Below the pieces are notes generated by a model. The model saw nothing but the letters and a program-made list of their open reading frames with translations, made no database searches and was not told the origin of the DNA. From NCBI GenBank assembly GCA_008360955.1, contig LUCM01001834.1, positions 249,365 through 313,364 on the forward strand: a stretch of DNA of 64,000 nucleotides, written 5' to 3'. Position 1 is the stretch's first letter. Every line of letters starts with the position of its first letter. A program made the position numbers and the translations under genes. Positions 39,872 through 51,139 of the stretch are shown here, one piece after another. This DNA comes from Fasciolopsis buskii. Its lineage: Eukaryota; Platyhelminthes; Trematoda; Plagiorchiida; Fasciolidae.

Positions 39872-42800
39872 CTGGAAAGAAAAAAACGGAACTACTGCTC
39901 ACAAACTGAAGCTCCAATAATTACATTAATCTTCAATACAGTATTTAACCGCAATGCACTTGACTTCGGAACCAAGTGAGGGAGTGAACGTTTCTATCAA
40001 AAGACTCAGCTCATTGGACTTACTCTACAATTCTCAGGCTTTAGTTTATCGATGATGTCCGTCATCCTTTCGCAAAATCGCGGATGGAATTTATACAGCG
40101 AGCCGTCAATTCCAACTGTCACTTCCTTTCGATTCATTCGTCGAAGCAGACATGCAATACCTACCACAGGGGAAAAAACAAACCAAAATGATAACTGAAA
40201 CGAAAGACAATAAAGAATGCAGAGCCATTTCTCGACTTGTGATCTCGCGTCATGCCAATCTTAGTTGTTAAGTTTTCACGAACAATCGCCAACCAAACAG
40301 AGACTGAGAAAGGGTTCTAATGAAGCCACTACATTGGGCAAAACTTGGCCGGGTGACCGACTATCTGGGGAGATTTCGCAAGTTCTGGCGCCCAGATATT
40401 TCTGCAATGTCATAGACTGGCCACTGCAACTTGAGTTCCGAATGCCGTCTTTCGCAGAAGGCAGCACGCACCGAAAGAATCTACATGCAGACCTGCAAGA
40501 AGACACCTTATTCATCACTGACTGTTTTGGTTCAGCGCTTGGATACCGGGCATCTTATGCACAGCGCCACTACACTTCATATAGTGACCTCGCAATAATC
40601 AAACAGCGAAGAGATCGATGTTCAGGTGCCGTGTCGGCGCATTTTTCGGGTTATGACCGTCTGCCTGATCTGCACCCGAAGAATCAAGCAACTTTCCACT
40701 GCTTGCTCGATCCCCGATGGATAAATGGATGTCACGCTGAAGATATGCGCTTCAAACGACCCTTAGTTATACCAGAAGGCACTGCCTAAATAACAAACAC
40801 ATCTTTTTCCAGACGAATTAGATATAGTTTTGCCTGCAGGCAGTTTTGCAATAGCAAAACACCACAAGTTACAACTGTTTCCACCAGTCAGAAAACTTAC
40901 CTGCAACCCTAGTAAGTAGCACACTGTTCGTGGATTCGTGGTTTTACAGTATACCGATTACAAACAGACGCTATTCCCATACACGTGTGGTGGTACTTCC
41001 AGAATAATCTTAATTACCAGCTGAAAAGCAAGCTGCTCTGAAGAACACTGTTCCTCGAAATGAACAAGAGCGGACGATGACGGTAAGCAAGAAACCGGCC
41101 ATCCATTGACTAACATAAATATCTCTGATAAATCTGCCAGATGGGTAACTTATGCAGGAGATCGAGCTGATGTTTTCCGATCTCGAAAACATGCAGCAGC
41201 ATGTACCTGGTAAGATTTCACCGCATACAGTAGAAATTCAACTCATCTTACAATAAAGTCTACCATCTTTACCGTAAATCGTTCGTGTAACAAAAGAATG
41301 AGCTGACCAAGGGTTGTGAATAAGTTAATATAACCAGTAAGCTATCAATTGCACTTTGCCTTTGATCACAACCTCAAAGCATGGTCTACGCAGACGCTGA
41401 ATGTACAAACAAAAAAAACGTCTTTAATGGTTGTTTGACAAAGTATGCGACTTATTTGGATGTTAAATCAAAAGCAAGACATTATCCATATAAACAAAAG
41501 AAAAAATAGCAGTCTGAAGAGATGCCAGCTTCCCTAGTCTCATGCGGGCAGAACTCATTTCTCATAAGCAGGCCACCTAAAGATAAAACGGAAAGACGGA
41601 GGAACCCCAGATGAACAGCAATTCTCTGTAAAACAGCCGTAAAGGCAAACTGGCTTCATCTGCTTGCGAACAACTCCAAGGTAAATTCCTCTGACAAATC
41701 AAGTAAAAGAAAGCACCAACGAAAAACCTAGACTAATCGCGATTTGTCTTCCGAACTGAATGGAAGTAAGCCCAATAGACGTGATAACGAATCTTGAGTG
41801 AGTATAACCCGTTTGCCATTCACATGGGAATTTCAAAACTTTAATTGGCATCGCAATCAAATCAACAAACTTTACCTGCTCCTATCAAATATGCTGCCCG
41901 TTTGGTGACAAGCTCGCAGACGTATCTGACTATCCGGTCGTCGATAGGATCTACAACAGGTACTTCGAGATCTTCGGTAAGCATGTAGTGGGCTCGGTAG
42001 CTCAGATGAGGGGGATCACTGGAAAAAATATGGTAATGATCTGAGTAACTTAAAGCAAATTCATCGACCTCAGCATAAAAGATGTTACCAAAGTAGAAGT
42101 TTTCCCTTGCAGTAAACCAAATGTTAAGTGGAGAAAAATGATTCTAGAATCTAATGGGCAATGACCGGAACATTAATAACTGTAACCACCGGATATCCCA
42201 AATTGTTTAAACACTGAAATGTCATATCAAACTGGGATCACCACTGTTAATTACCAGGTTTGAGAAAAACTCACCGTTCGACTTCTGTCAAATACTTGGT
42301 TGCAACGGCTTCCTTGATCATGAATTTTTCTGGCATTTCTCCGCGGAGTAGCAGCTTCTGTTTGACCAGATAAACGAGAATATGCCGGACTATTTCTCCC
42401 AGGTACATTCCAGCAACCATTTTTTCGAACCTACAGATATAACGGCACCAGATTGCATCGCACAGTATGCATTGTGTCTTAAAAACTAAACATATGGAGA
42501 TAAGTAACATTACTGGGTAGGGTTAGTGGCTGCATTTATTACCAAAACAGAACTTGACTACAAAGTCAAACAAGAGTACTTTTGCAAGTAGATGTTTCGG
42601 GCAGACTTTTGACAAATTCATGACGGTAAGTGGGTTACGAAACGCATACAAAAATGTGCAGATACAGACAAAACACTTGCTGGAGGAGATCTAACCTTGA
42701 GAGAGGGGCAAAATAACGATGGAGAAAACACGGCTGATTAAAGTTTCATATCAGTCAACTCAGCACCAAAGCGAGTGTATTTGCGCTCCATAACCCATGG

Positions 42801-45415
42801 TATTAACATGAAATCATATTCCCCAACACTTTTCAGAGGCGATCAATCTGAACGATGACGTTAAGCGCAACACAAAACTAACCTGAATATTCGAACGCTA
42901 ATAACTTCTAAAACAAACAGTCTACCAACCCAGATACCGACGTGTTCATCAGACCTAGGCAGGATCAAACAAACCAAACAAAATGACGGATTCCAAAGAG
43001 TACAATTGATCTGAAAAAGAATCCCGAAATCAAGAATTTATTCTTCATGATAGTCAGTCTTTACCTCAGCTTTGTGCTATCTTGACAATCAACAACCTCT
43101 CGCCACTGCCTCAATCTTGGTAGCGTTGAATAATAATCCCGGTGACGGACAAATGTAACAGTCATAACTTGTCGATCACTTCGACAGCACATTGCGAATT
43201 GTTATCGCCTTCGCTCGTCACCACATCGGAACCACTGGGACCCTATGCGGTAATGTACCGCTCAGAACCTCCGTGTAATGGGTCTCCGCGACTATTAGGC
43301 ATGTTCCTTCTACTAAACCCATATACCAGGAACGCCATAAAAAGAAAGGAGAGCAACAGATAAAGGGACACAACACAAAAATTATTAAATTTTTAGGTAG
43401 GGAAGAACTTGCAAAGTAAAAATGCCATTGATCGTACCATATAACCATATCATCCGAAGGTGCACTTTTAGTCGTTTCACTTACTAAAGCTTCATTTGAA
43501 TGGGGTGAACGCGGTGAAGTAGCCATCGTTTTAATTTCAGATGTCCCAATGGGATCTCATCAATCGCTCATTTGTCCTACAGCCGTACGGCTAACCCTGA
43601 GCTGAGTAAAGCCTAAGCACGGCAAAAATTGGCTTGTTCATTCACCTCACCTGCACTTCAAAATAATTTCCACGTAGAGGATGTACGGTGGATGGAGCTT
43701 CCTCCACAGCCTCGAAGAACCACTAAGTGGGGGAGTAGATTGGCAATCAGGTTCATGAAACAAGCAATGGCACAGAACCACCTAAGGCCCCAAGAGGTCG
43801 TGATAATCAGTCAGGTAACAGCGAATAGCCATCTGGTAATAAAATGAGTGGCAGAACAGGGAGTTAGACCTCTAAACATTTCGGGGCGACTGAACCCTGG
43901 TTCATTCGATCATTGTCAGCTGCTACATCAATACGGCTGGAAGTGATTGTTTTAGACCCGGCATGGTAAGTTATTCTGGACGCCAATATACATGATGGCA
44001 AACGAAGGATATCCCACCAACTGCCTCTTAGAGATGTCCATGACAAAGTGCATGAACGCCCTCTCTCCATATATATTATCATCGTTCGGCGTTAAACAAC
44101 AAGGCAAGCCGCACTAACCGCTACCTTGTCCCCAGAGTTACACGGTCCTATAAAAACAGTGAATATCCGAGAGGAACAGGGATTGGACTTACACAGGCAG
44201 GGAAAGATAAAACGCTGCTGCAGCCAACATATCGAACACAGTCTAACTGGACAAACGCGCTCTTTCAATCACTCTGACTCGATGGAAAATAACAAGATCG
44301 CCACCGTTCATGGTTCAATGTCATATACTTCAGTGTATCCAGCCAGCCAGTTGACGGAATTTTCGGACTCCAACCACGAAGATGTGAGATACCTACTCTA
44401 CCTAAGTTCGCTTTACATTTTGCCATTCCACGTTGCCACGTCATCTGTTGGCCTCCACATGGCTTCTTCCATTCCTTGAGAGGAACACAAAATAGGGCAC
44501 GGTATGGTAGACGAGTGTTTGCCATACACAACGTGTGACCCAACCAGCGTAGTCTACTAAGTTGCATACGATGAAAAAAGTGTTCTGAGAGCCGGCACCT
44601 GGTACTAGATTCCTGATTTCTACCTTACTCATTTGGTCACTCCATCCAATCCTAGCCACACTAAGCAGACATCGGCAGTCGAAAAACAATCAACGAACAC
44701 CTCTGACACGAATATTTTATGGCCAGCAACCGTACAACAGAACTGAGCGCACTACGGCACAGTACACACAACCTTTCAACTTCAGTGAAATATCAGGCCG
44801 ACATCACAATTGCCTCAGTCCAGCGCAAGCTGCTCGAGCCTCAGATATACGCGTGTTTACCTCCATTGCCGAGCTACCATCGTTAGACACGCAGCTACCA
44901 AGGTAGGTGAAACGGTCCACAGTCGTTATTTCTTCTCCATCCAGTAGCAAGTTCGGCGCTGCTATCGTCCAATCCTGTAACAGCACTTTGCACTTTGAAG
45001 GTGCAAAACATGCCAAACCGTACGACTGATCTCGAGAGTCTATCTAGTGCACGTTTTGCATAGTCCGCAGACTCGAACAGGCACACATCATCTGCGTAAT
45101 CTAGGTCACATAGTTTCTCTCCATTTGCTAGTTCGATTCCTACATCCTGGAGATCTCCCAAGGCATCTTCCATCATCTCATCCATGAGGAAGCTGAACAG
45201 GAATAGAGGGATGGGACACCCTTGTCGAACGCCACTAATCGTTTCGAATAAACGTGATAGTTCGCCGCATACCATCACGGGACCACAGGTATGCGAGTAC
45301 AATGCTCGCAACAGGTTTTTACGATCTTCGTTGGCATACCCTTCCGGTGGAGAGCACTGAATGCCGCTGGTCGATCCACGGAGTCGAAAGCACCAAGTCC
45401 AGAAAGAGTACGATC

Positions 45416-45460
<45 letters not shown>

Positions 45461-48400
45461 AAGCGAGCACGATTGACAGTAATAAGCACTGCTTAATAAA
45501 GGGACAAAAAATTAAATCCTAAAATTTCCCGGCAGGTTGAAAAGCGACACATCAGCGTTGAATCGCCGAAATGTATCCTGATTCATACCACCGAATTCCG
45601 ACGCTGTCGCATCCGTTTTTTTTTACTTCCCACAGTTCCGAAGAAGAACAGTCAGTTGCAGATTTAGTCTTAATTACAGTCCCTAGAAGTCTTTTAGTTA
45701 ATTCTCGTACCTCTGAGACACGCAGGATAATGACATCACTTCGCGTGACACTGAACAAAGTAAGGTGAAGGCGATGAAGCACCGAATAAACTGAACCGTG
45801 CAGCGTCGTCCTACCATCCGGAAAGAAGATACTCCGCCACCAACATGCGGAGCATGTGAGCGGCCAAATGCGAACATTTTACGGACATGAAAAGTGAGTG
45901 GCCACCTTAAAAAAGGACCAACACTTAGAAATAAAACTGAGACAAGCGTAAACAAGATTGCGTCTTAAGAGCCCGAAGTTCGAGCTCTATGGCGTGAATC
46001 GTTCTCTGAGGCAGGTAGTGGGTGAAGGATGGATTAGACTGGTTGGTCCATGATCTGAAGGGTACGAAACCCTAACCAGTAAACTATCCGTAGTAGCTTG
46101 TTAGATTACCCGGTTGGATTCCGTCAGACCCACCCCCATCCAATGCAATGGTCGAAGACTTTGAGCAACATGACCAAATGCCACAGTCAATGTCTTTCTT
46201 GCATTCAGACCGTCTCTCCATAATCATTCTACCACATGATTTTCTGGTCTTTCTTTCGACCCTGTGCAGTAGCGACCAAAAGCAGTGCATGTTCGTGCAA
46301 GGTTAACGGCTGTATAAACCGAACTGAACAAACCTAAAAACGACAGTTCCAGCATGTTCTGGGCGCTTAAGACATTTCATTCCTTGAGACTTTGCAGCAC
46401 TCACTCGGGATTCCAACCGCAAACTGAAGGCTGAACCGAAAGGACGAACCGACGACATAAAACTTATGGTGAAGCGTAAAAAATCAGTAAAAAGGGGATT
46501 GTGCATCAGAACCAAACAGTTAGTATGTTCTCTCGATCACCAAAGATTCAAATGTCTAAAAAACTACCATGGTTGACAAAACCGAACTGGTTTTGTGTTG
46601 CACGTTTACCCTGTTAAAAAAGGCTTTTGGATTTAAACCACAAGGTAAGTGAGAACTTGCCCTTCATTAAGACGGTAAAATAGCATGTCACCATTACTAT
46701 CTGTCGAACTAACCATCATGGGAGGAATTTGCTCAAGTACAGAAAAACTTACGGCTGTCTACCCGGATTGATACTTTCTGTGTCCACGGACTTATCAAAC
46801 TGTGTTCTTATTAGATCAAGTTCGCCGGCCTCACCGAAAGCACCCCACTCCGTATTTATGACAACATACTCGTCCGACTTTTCTTCCATCAATTCTACCT
46901 TTTCCGATCGTTCGATATATGCCGCATTACATCCCGTACCTAAACAGACAAGAAGTGGAGGGTTGTTTGCTTAAACGTCGAAGAATACACTCAAGTAAGT
47001 TGATTCAGAATCAGGGAATTTGAATCGAAAACGGAAGGGCTCATTCAAAAAATACTGCATTAATACATGAAGTTATAGACCACAATGCGGTTCGCAACTC
47101 ACCGACAATAAGACCAACGGCAGAACGCGGATCTTCTAATGCACATGAAGCAAGTGTTCCTACGGTATCGTTCACCACCGCGACGCATTGAACGTTTGCA
47201 CCCTACAATCAGAATCATGGGACGTTTGCGGATAAGTTTATTCTACTCTACGCAATAAGTAAATACCCAAAGCCACGAATGCATGTTGAAATTGTGTAAT
47301 AAGAAATTACGTGAACAGCGAACACATGCTGAAGAGAAAATTGGAATTTTTAGTTGAGATAACAATAGGTCAGGCCTATGGAAACTATCCAACAGTAATG
47401 ACAGGAGAGCAGACTACTGCACATCAGTCCTGGAAACCCATAACCATCATTTACTGCAGGACATTACACCCTTCTGGGGCATCGGTTACACTGTGCGCAG
47501 AACTGTATAACTAAAAATCACCAATGACAGACAGGACTTACCGCCCGATCGACAGCATCTTGCAATAGCTTAGCGACGTTATTCCCAGTCACTCCTGTAG
47601 CCGAGAATCCCTTAGTCCATCGAACCAGAAGGGCGTTCGTCAATCCTTTTTGCTCGCAAGGGAAGGAGAATGTGAACCCAAGGTCACAACGCCTTTCCGC
47701 AATGCCATGACTCTTGATAAAGTCGGCCAACGTCTTAGCAATGTAGTCGAAAAGCTACAAAGGAAACAAGACAGACGTACTGCAGCACCAGCAGACACTT
47801 TTTGGACCGCAAACATTTTTAAATCAGAGTCGGTGAGCTATCAATGCTGTGAGCTGCACTTTTTGACTATATGCTTGGCGTGAATACAGCAGGAGGATAC
47901 TACATAGCCCGCTACGCAGGAGACCGGCATCCAAAACAGCATGGTCGGAGGAACGAGCGCTTTTAGGCTCCTAGATGGCCATCCGAACTGAACGTCCGCG
48001 AGATGCTCCTAAGTGACTGCTCGTGTTAAAAATCCGTCGCTAGGGAAATGTTATTCATTGCCTTCTTACCCCGGTTTAGTCACTAAAGTGGGAGGAAGAA
48101 GGTAAATTTTAGTCATAAGTTTGTGGAAGATGGCTAAACCCCGATTCCAAAAACCATCCGTGGACACTGCTATGCTCACTGATATCCGTGGCGGAAGGTT
48201 TACTGGACATTCCAAACATCCGATTTCATCCGAAGGGCGCATGGACTGAGTAATTGGTCACCGACGTTCAAATCGCCCTACTGTCCCGTAGGCAGAAGGC
48301 TCCCCTTCAGTTTGGCTTACCGGATTGTGCCAGACCTACTGAAGAACGACGGAGTTTCACAGATAACGGTAGCGTGAAGCTCAGGGCAAATCGCTAGCAT

Positions 48401-49628
48401 GTGCTGAACGCTAGTTTTTCTCCCTTTTTATTGTTCTCCTTCTCCAGGGTTCTGGTGACAAACAATCTGAGGTGGGATGTACTGAGCGTATAAACAGAGA
48501 GAGAAATCTACTTAGGTCAGGCATGGCAATCAGGTGGAAGTGGCAGCAATTTTTCCGAACAAACGGCCCGCAATTGTTGCTATGATTCAATCGCATCAAG
48601 TAGTGAAAAATAAATGTCATCCTGACCCATAGGGCATCCGACGCGCTCTGCCTTTTGCCATAGATAAACTGAACAAGAGAACGCTGTGCCACATGACGAA
48701 TGTCCCCAGTAGTGTACGACTCCCTCCGATGGAAGGGGTTGCAGCAAAACATGTTATTTGAATGCGCGCAAAATATCCCCGAGTGGAATGCTGGAATATT
48801 TTTACGATAGTAACTAGGGCAAGACTACAAAAGGTAAAATTTGAGCTCCTAAATGACTAAACAGCAAGAATGGCTCTTAAGAGCTAGCGGGCACCTAATA
48901 TCACCAGCAGTAACTGACGACAATGTCCATCACATGCATATATGTACATATATACATATACACATACATATACATGTAAATACCCATATGTATACAAGTG
49001 CCATTGTTTTAGCGTGTGCACTAAGCTGTCGACTGAGCAAGGGCTAGCAATTTTCTACTAGCGCGTGCTTCGCTACTTACTTCGTCCCCTGTTCCAGACA
49101 TCTTGGAATGTGGTATGGCATAAGTCCTTTCTTCTATTCGCGGCAATGTGTTCCTCCCTTCCAGGTGCACAAGTAGTACTCGATAGTTCGTTCCGCCGAG
49201 ATCCAGGGCGAGATAATGACCCGATTCTAGTGAAGTAAGTTATGAGGTTACTTTAACGTACCGGTCCCATCGGGAATCTTCGAGACATAGGTGGGGAACA
49301 TTTTGATAGAGGCCTTATCATGGGTAGCCACCTTGAGCCCCTTATCCATCGACTGGCTCATGAGGTCACAAAAGTGGTTGTACTGGTTAACACTAAGGTC
49401 GAATGGCTTCATTATTTCCATGACCTTCTGAAATAGCTTTTCATCGGCAGGCTGAATCTTTACTGAACTCCTCCGCTGGGACCCGAACTCGCTGTTGTCC
49501 ATGTACAACGGGTTCCCACACGTACAGTGACCCTTGTTCATTGCGCGCGTACGCTCCATTGACAGTGGCAACGCATTCAAAGAAGGGTACTTGGTGAGTG
49601 GTTTCGTCGTCGACACTTCAGCTCCCAT
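39800..49628 (-). CDS. HK: Hexokinase, complete gene, nine exons
   Basis: The enzyme phosphorylates glucose with ATP to glucose 6-phosphate, the first step of glycolysis, on which adult flukes rely heavily. The joined exons give 1521 nt and 506 residues with no internal stop. Visible motifs: LALDLGGTNYRVL (residues 128-140, phosphate 1), LGFTFSFPCEQKGL with WTKGF (196-221, sugar-binding signature), VAVVNDTVGT with catalytic Asp 254, GLIVGTGCNAAYIE, NTEWGAFGE with sugar-contacting Glu 306, VGIDGSLYKFHP (453-464, phosphate 2) and SEDGSGKGAA (about 489-498, adenosine site). It is a single catalytic unit of the schistosome type, not the duplicated mammalian 100-kDa form. At 506 residues it exceeds the roughly 450 of schistosome hexokinase because of an N-terminal extension. 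The start was chosen because an in-frame TAG lies four codons upstream. Intron 5 carries a LINE. Confidence 0.97.
40024..40160 (-). CDS. HK: Hexokinase exon 8
   Basis: Encodes IACLLRRMNRKEVTVGIDGS, LYKFHPRFCERMTD and LKPENCR. VGIDGSLYKFHP is the second phosphate-binding motif. The donor is AGA|GTAAGT, phase 0. Confidence 0.96.
41876..42018 (-). CDS. HK: Hexokinase exon 7
   Basis: Encodes DPPHLSYRAHYMLTEDLEV through RIVRYVCELVTKRAAYLIGA. The acceptor is TTTTTTCCAG and the donor GCAG|GTAAAG, phase 1. Confidence 0.96.
42275..42430 (-). CDS. HK: Hexokinase exon 6
   Basis: Encodes FEKMVAGMYLGEIVRHILVY and continues to TKYLTEVER. FEKMxxGMYLGE is strongly conserved in hexokinases. The exon runs from a CTGTAG acceptor to a CG|GTGAGT donor in phase 2. 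Confidence 0.96.
44078..45415 (-). mobile_element. 5'-truncated LINE, copy 2, inside hexokinase intron 5
   Basis: This is the 3' part of the same LINE as at 1560-4630, starting within the RT domain (CAFDSVDR region) and ending in the same GATGAT 3' end. It lies in the same orientation as the hexokinase gene. Bases 44116-45393 match 3311-4588 over exactly 1278 bp with only one substitution noticed (Val here, Ala in copy 1, near 3681) plus the N. Motifs visible: SGVRQGCPIPLF, LDYADDVCLF, VDRFTYLGSC, RLRWLGHT. It carries the same frame-breaking lesions as copy 1. Its 5' end abuts a TA microsatellite, and TA-rich sequence also follows its 3' end. Confidence 0.93.
45419..45457. repeat. (TA)n microsatellite at the LINE 5' junction
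   Basis: A perfect TA run of about 39 bases directly beside the truncated 5' end of LINE copy 2. A short ATATATA also lies at the 3' end of the element (44070-44077). The LINE may have inserted into a TA tract that later expanded. Confidence 0.9.
46753..46939 (-). CDS. HK: Hexokinase exon 5
   Basis: Encodes GTGCNAAYIERSEKVELM, then VVINTEWGAFGEAGELD and SINPGRQP. Glu 306 in NTEWGAF is the conserved sugar-binding glutamate. It ends in phase 2 at CC|GTAAGT. The intron that follows is the largest (4322 bp) and contains the LINE at 44078-45415. Confidence 0.96.
47103..47202 (-). CDS. HK: Hexokinase exon 4
   Basis: Encodes GANVQCVAVVNDTVGTLASC and on to SAVGLIV, with catalytic Asp 254 in the VVNDTVGT motif. 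It ends in phase 1 at TCG|GTGAGT. Confidence 0.96.
47542..47754 (-). CDS. HK: Hexokinase exon 3 (residues 172-242)
   Basis: Exactly 71 codons, from LFDYIAKTLADF to LLQDAVDRA. Contains the hexokinase sugar-binding signature LGFTFSFPCEQKGL...LVRWTKGF. The acceptor is TTTGTAG and the donor GCG|GTAAGT. The intron before it is 1326 bp. Confidence 0.96.
48936..48976. repeat. TA/CA-rich imperfect simple repeat
   Basis: An alternating purine-pyrimidine tract of ATAT, ACAT and ATAC units within hexokinase intron 2. Confidence 0.8.
49081..49226 (-). CDS. HK: Hexokinase exon 2
   Basis: Separated from exon 1 by an intron of only 35 bp (GTACGT...ACTAG). Encodes ESGHYLALDLGGTNYRVLLV, containing the phosphate-1 loop, and ends KMSGTGDE at a GAA|GTAAGT donor in phase 0. 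Confidence 0.95.
49262..49628 (-). CDS. HK: Hexokinase exon 1 (residues 1-122)
   Basis: Begins MGAEVSTTK and ends IPDGT plus one base at a G|GTACGT donor. Residues 1 to about 60 have no counterpart in the schistosome enzyme as I recall it. They include an MGxxxS start, a CTC cysteine pair and RRSS. From about residue 62 (DEKLFQKV) the family's helical N-terminus starts, leading to SIKMFPTYVSKIPDGT. Confidence 0.93.
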
Positions 49629-49705
49629 TGTAAATCCTGGCTAGTCTCTGTTTTATCAGCTGACAGCTAAGTGACACGAGCCATTCTCCACCATCGGCTG
49701 ATCTA

Positions 49706-49712
49706 ATTTATA
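49706..49712 (-). promoter_or_regulatory. TATA-like box upstream of hexokinase
   Basis: TATAAAT on the minus strand, 78 bp upstream of the hexokinase ATG. A start site about 30 bp downstream would leave a 5' UTR of roughly 50 nt. Inferred from position and sequence only. Confidence 0.4.
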
Positions 49713-49806
49713 GCCCAACCCATCAGCATACAGTGCATTATAACACACATGTGGTGCCGAACTGCCAGAAAACTCTCAAGCAAGACCTGACATGTAAAGC
49801 ATTTTG

Positions 49807-50028
49807 TCATAGTTCTCCAGCGTTTTCAGGTTCTTTAGCGGTAGTCACCAAATAAATGTCTGTGAAAGCCGAGAGTTCATGTAAAATTTGTGATCTAATC
49901 AGGGCAAGATCGGATGCGGTGGAAGATTGCTTAGAAGATATTTTGCGGAAAACCAGAGTGGTTTCAGTTTCGTCGATTCTTAGACTCTCGAATCCGTTGT
50001 CTTTGTGAGTAAACGAAGACATCATTGC
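49807..50028 (-). CDS. Candidate terminal exon of an unrecognised gene
   Basis: A classic splice acceptor (TTTCTTTCTTTCGGTAG on the minus strand) is followed by 73 open codons. They start AMMSSFTHKDNGFESLRIDE, run through TTLVFRKISSKQSS and ILHELSAFTDIYLVTT, and end TAKEPENAGEL at TGA. The balanced, non-repetitive composition looks coding. I do not recognise the family. It ends only 178 bp upstream of the hexokinase ATG on the same strand. If real, the rest of the gene lies further right on the minus strand, where further coding-like segments occur (50340-50880). Confidence 0.4.
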   Translation of the reverse strand, partial: AMMSSFTHKDNGFESLRIDETETTLVFRKISSKQSSTASDLALIRSQILHELSAFTDIYLVTTAKEPENAGEL

Positions 50029-50339
50029 CTACCGAAAGAAAGAAACCTGTGCCATTCTGATCATAATCCGAGGGATCGTATATTTTGTGTGGCTCGTTGG
50101 GTCATTCTCTCAGCAAGTCAGTTCAGCAGTCACGTGTTACACTGCGTTCCAAGAAAACAAAGACTAAAACACTAACAGAATAATTACATCGTAAGGACCC
50201 CTTAGCGGGCGATATCGCCTGATTTGGAGAACCCTTTCCTCGCCCTTCGCAGATGATCACACAGGGCTTCCGTCTTTTTATTTCTCGCATGCGTCTAAGT
50301 AACTGGCAATGCAGTGTGGGATCTTGCGTTACCATTCAG

Positions 50340-50850
50340 TAAATCACCATATCGACGTTCGCATTTACAAGGCTCTAGCTCACTAGGCCTTCTCTTTCCT
50401 GCAATTTGTATCCCCTGGATGAGTGCTGTCCAGGCAAACTACAGCAGTTGCGCCTCGAGCGCTGTTCTCTTGCATATTCCGAAAACATGTGGGGCAGTGA
50501 CTTTGCATCTGGTGCAGATGTATGTGGTGTCCACTGATCAGTCCGTGAGGAACTTCTTAGAATCCTCAGGGCTTCAATTCCTTGTTACCTTTGAGGAGCC
50601 CTCTTGAATGTGCCCAAGAATCTTTCCGTCTACCTGCCGGATTGAGGATTGTACAAAGGAAAAACACGTGGAGACTGCTCATGCCTTCGCAAAATTGTCC
50701 AAATATTTAGAAGCAAGCTTCATATCTTCGCCCGTGACAACAGCCCTTGAAACGCCGATGGGAGGAAAGACTGCGGAATGCACCTCTTGATACGGATGGA
50801 AATGCCTTCCTTTCTGGAGGCATTCCTGGACTTTCGGCCTGGACAGCTAT
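50340..50850 (-). other. Possible further exons of the same unrecognised gene
   Basis: Several minus-strand stretches look coding, with splice-like edges. After a GCCATAG acceptor (about 50850) comes LSRPKVQECLQKGRHF, then PPIGVSRAVVTGEDMKLASK and YLDNFAKA. A 45-nt segment reads VDGKILGHIQEGSSK between an ATCCGGCAG acceptor and an AAG|GTAACA donor. A third reads FAWTALIQGIQIAGKRRPSE after a CTGCTGTAG acceptor. I could not join them in consistent phase, and the opposite strand is also open across much of the stretch, so this is only a lead. Confidence 0.2.
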
Positions 50851-51139
50851 GGCAAGCAGAAAATACAGATCACTGGTGTTCCGTGTTTAAGTTGCATCTG
50901 TCAGTTCACAAGGCTAAAATTAATGCAAGTTACTCACCCCTGGCTGCTTTGATTTCATGGACAGAATAATGACAATAAATGCTGAATCCCAAAGTGCAGA
51001 ACTGCAAGTCACTAATGGTCCACTTTTACGCCCGAGCTCGAAAACGAGGCAGGGACACTCCCATCTGCGCGCATTGGTACTCTTATTGCAACTACTCATG
51101 CACAGATGAAAAAGGCTCCTAAATGTGAACATAATTTTC

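Noticed and set aside
40265..40789. A 174-codon plus-strand open frame inside hexokinase intron 7
   Set aside because: It is antisense within the intron of a confirmed gene, with no recognisable domain. It may be repeat-derived, but I could not link it to any family.
50314..50969. Three consecutive plus-strand open frames (97, 60 and 63 codons)
   Set aside because: Cys/Ser/Leu-rich composition typical of the reverse complement of coding DNA. The opposite strand has coding-like segments with splice-like edges, so these are more likely shadows.
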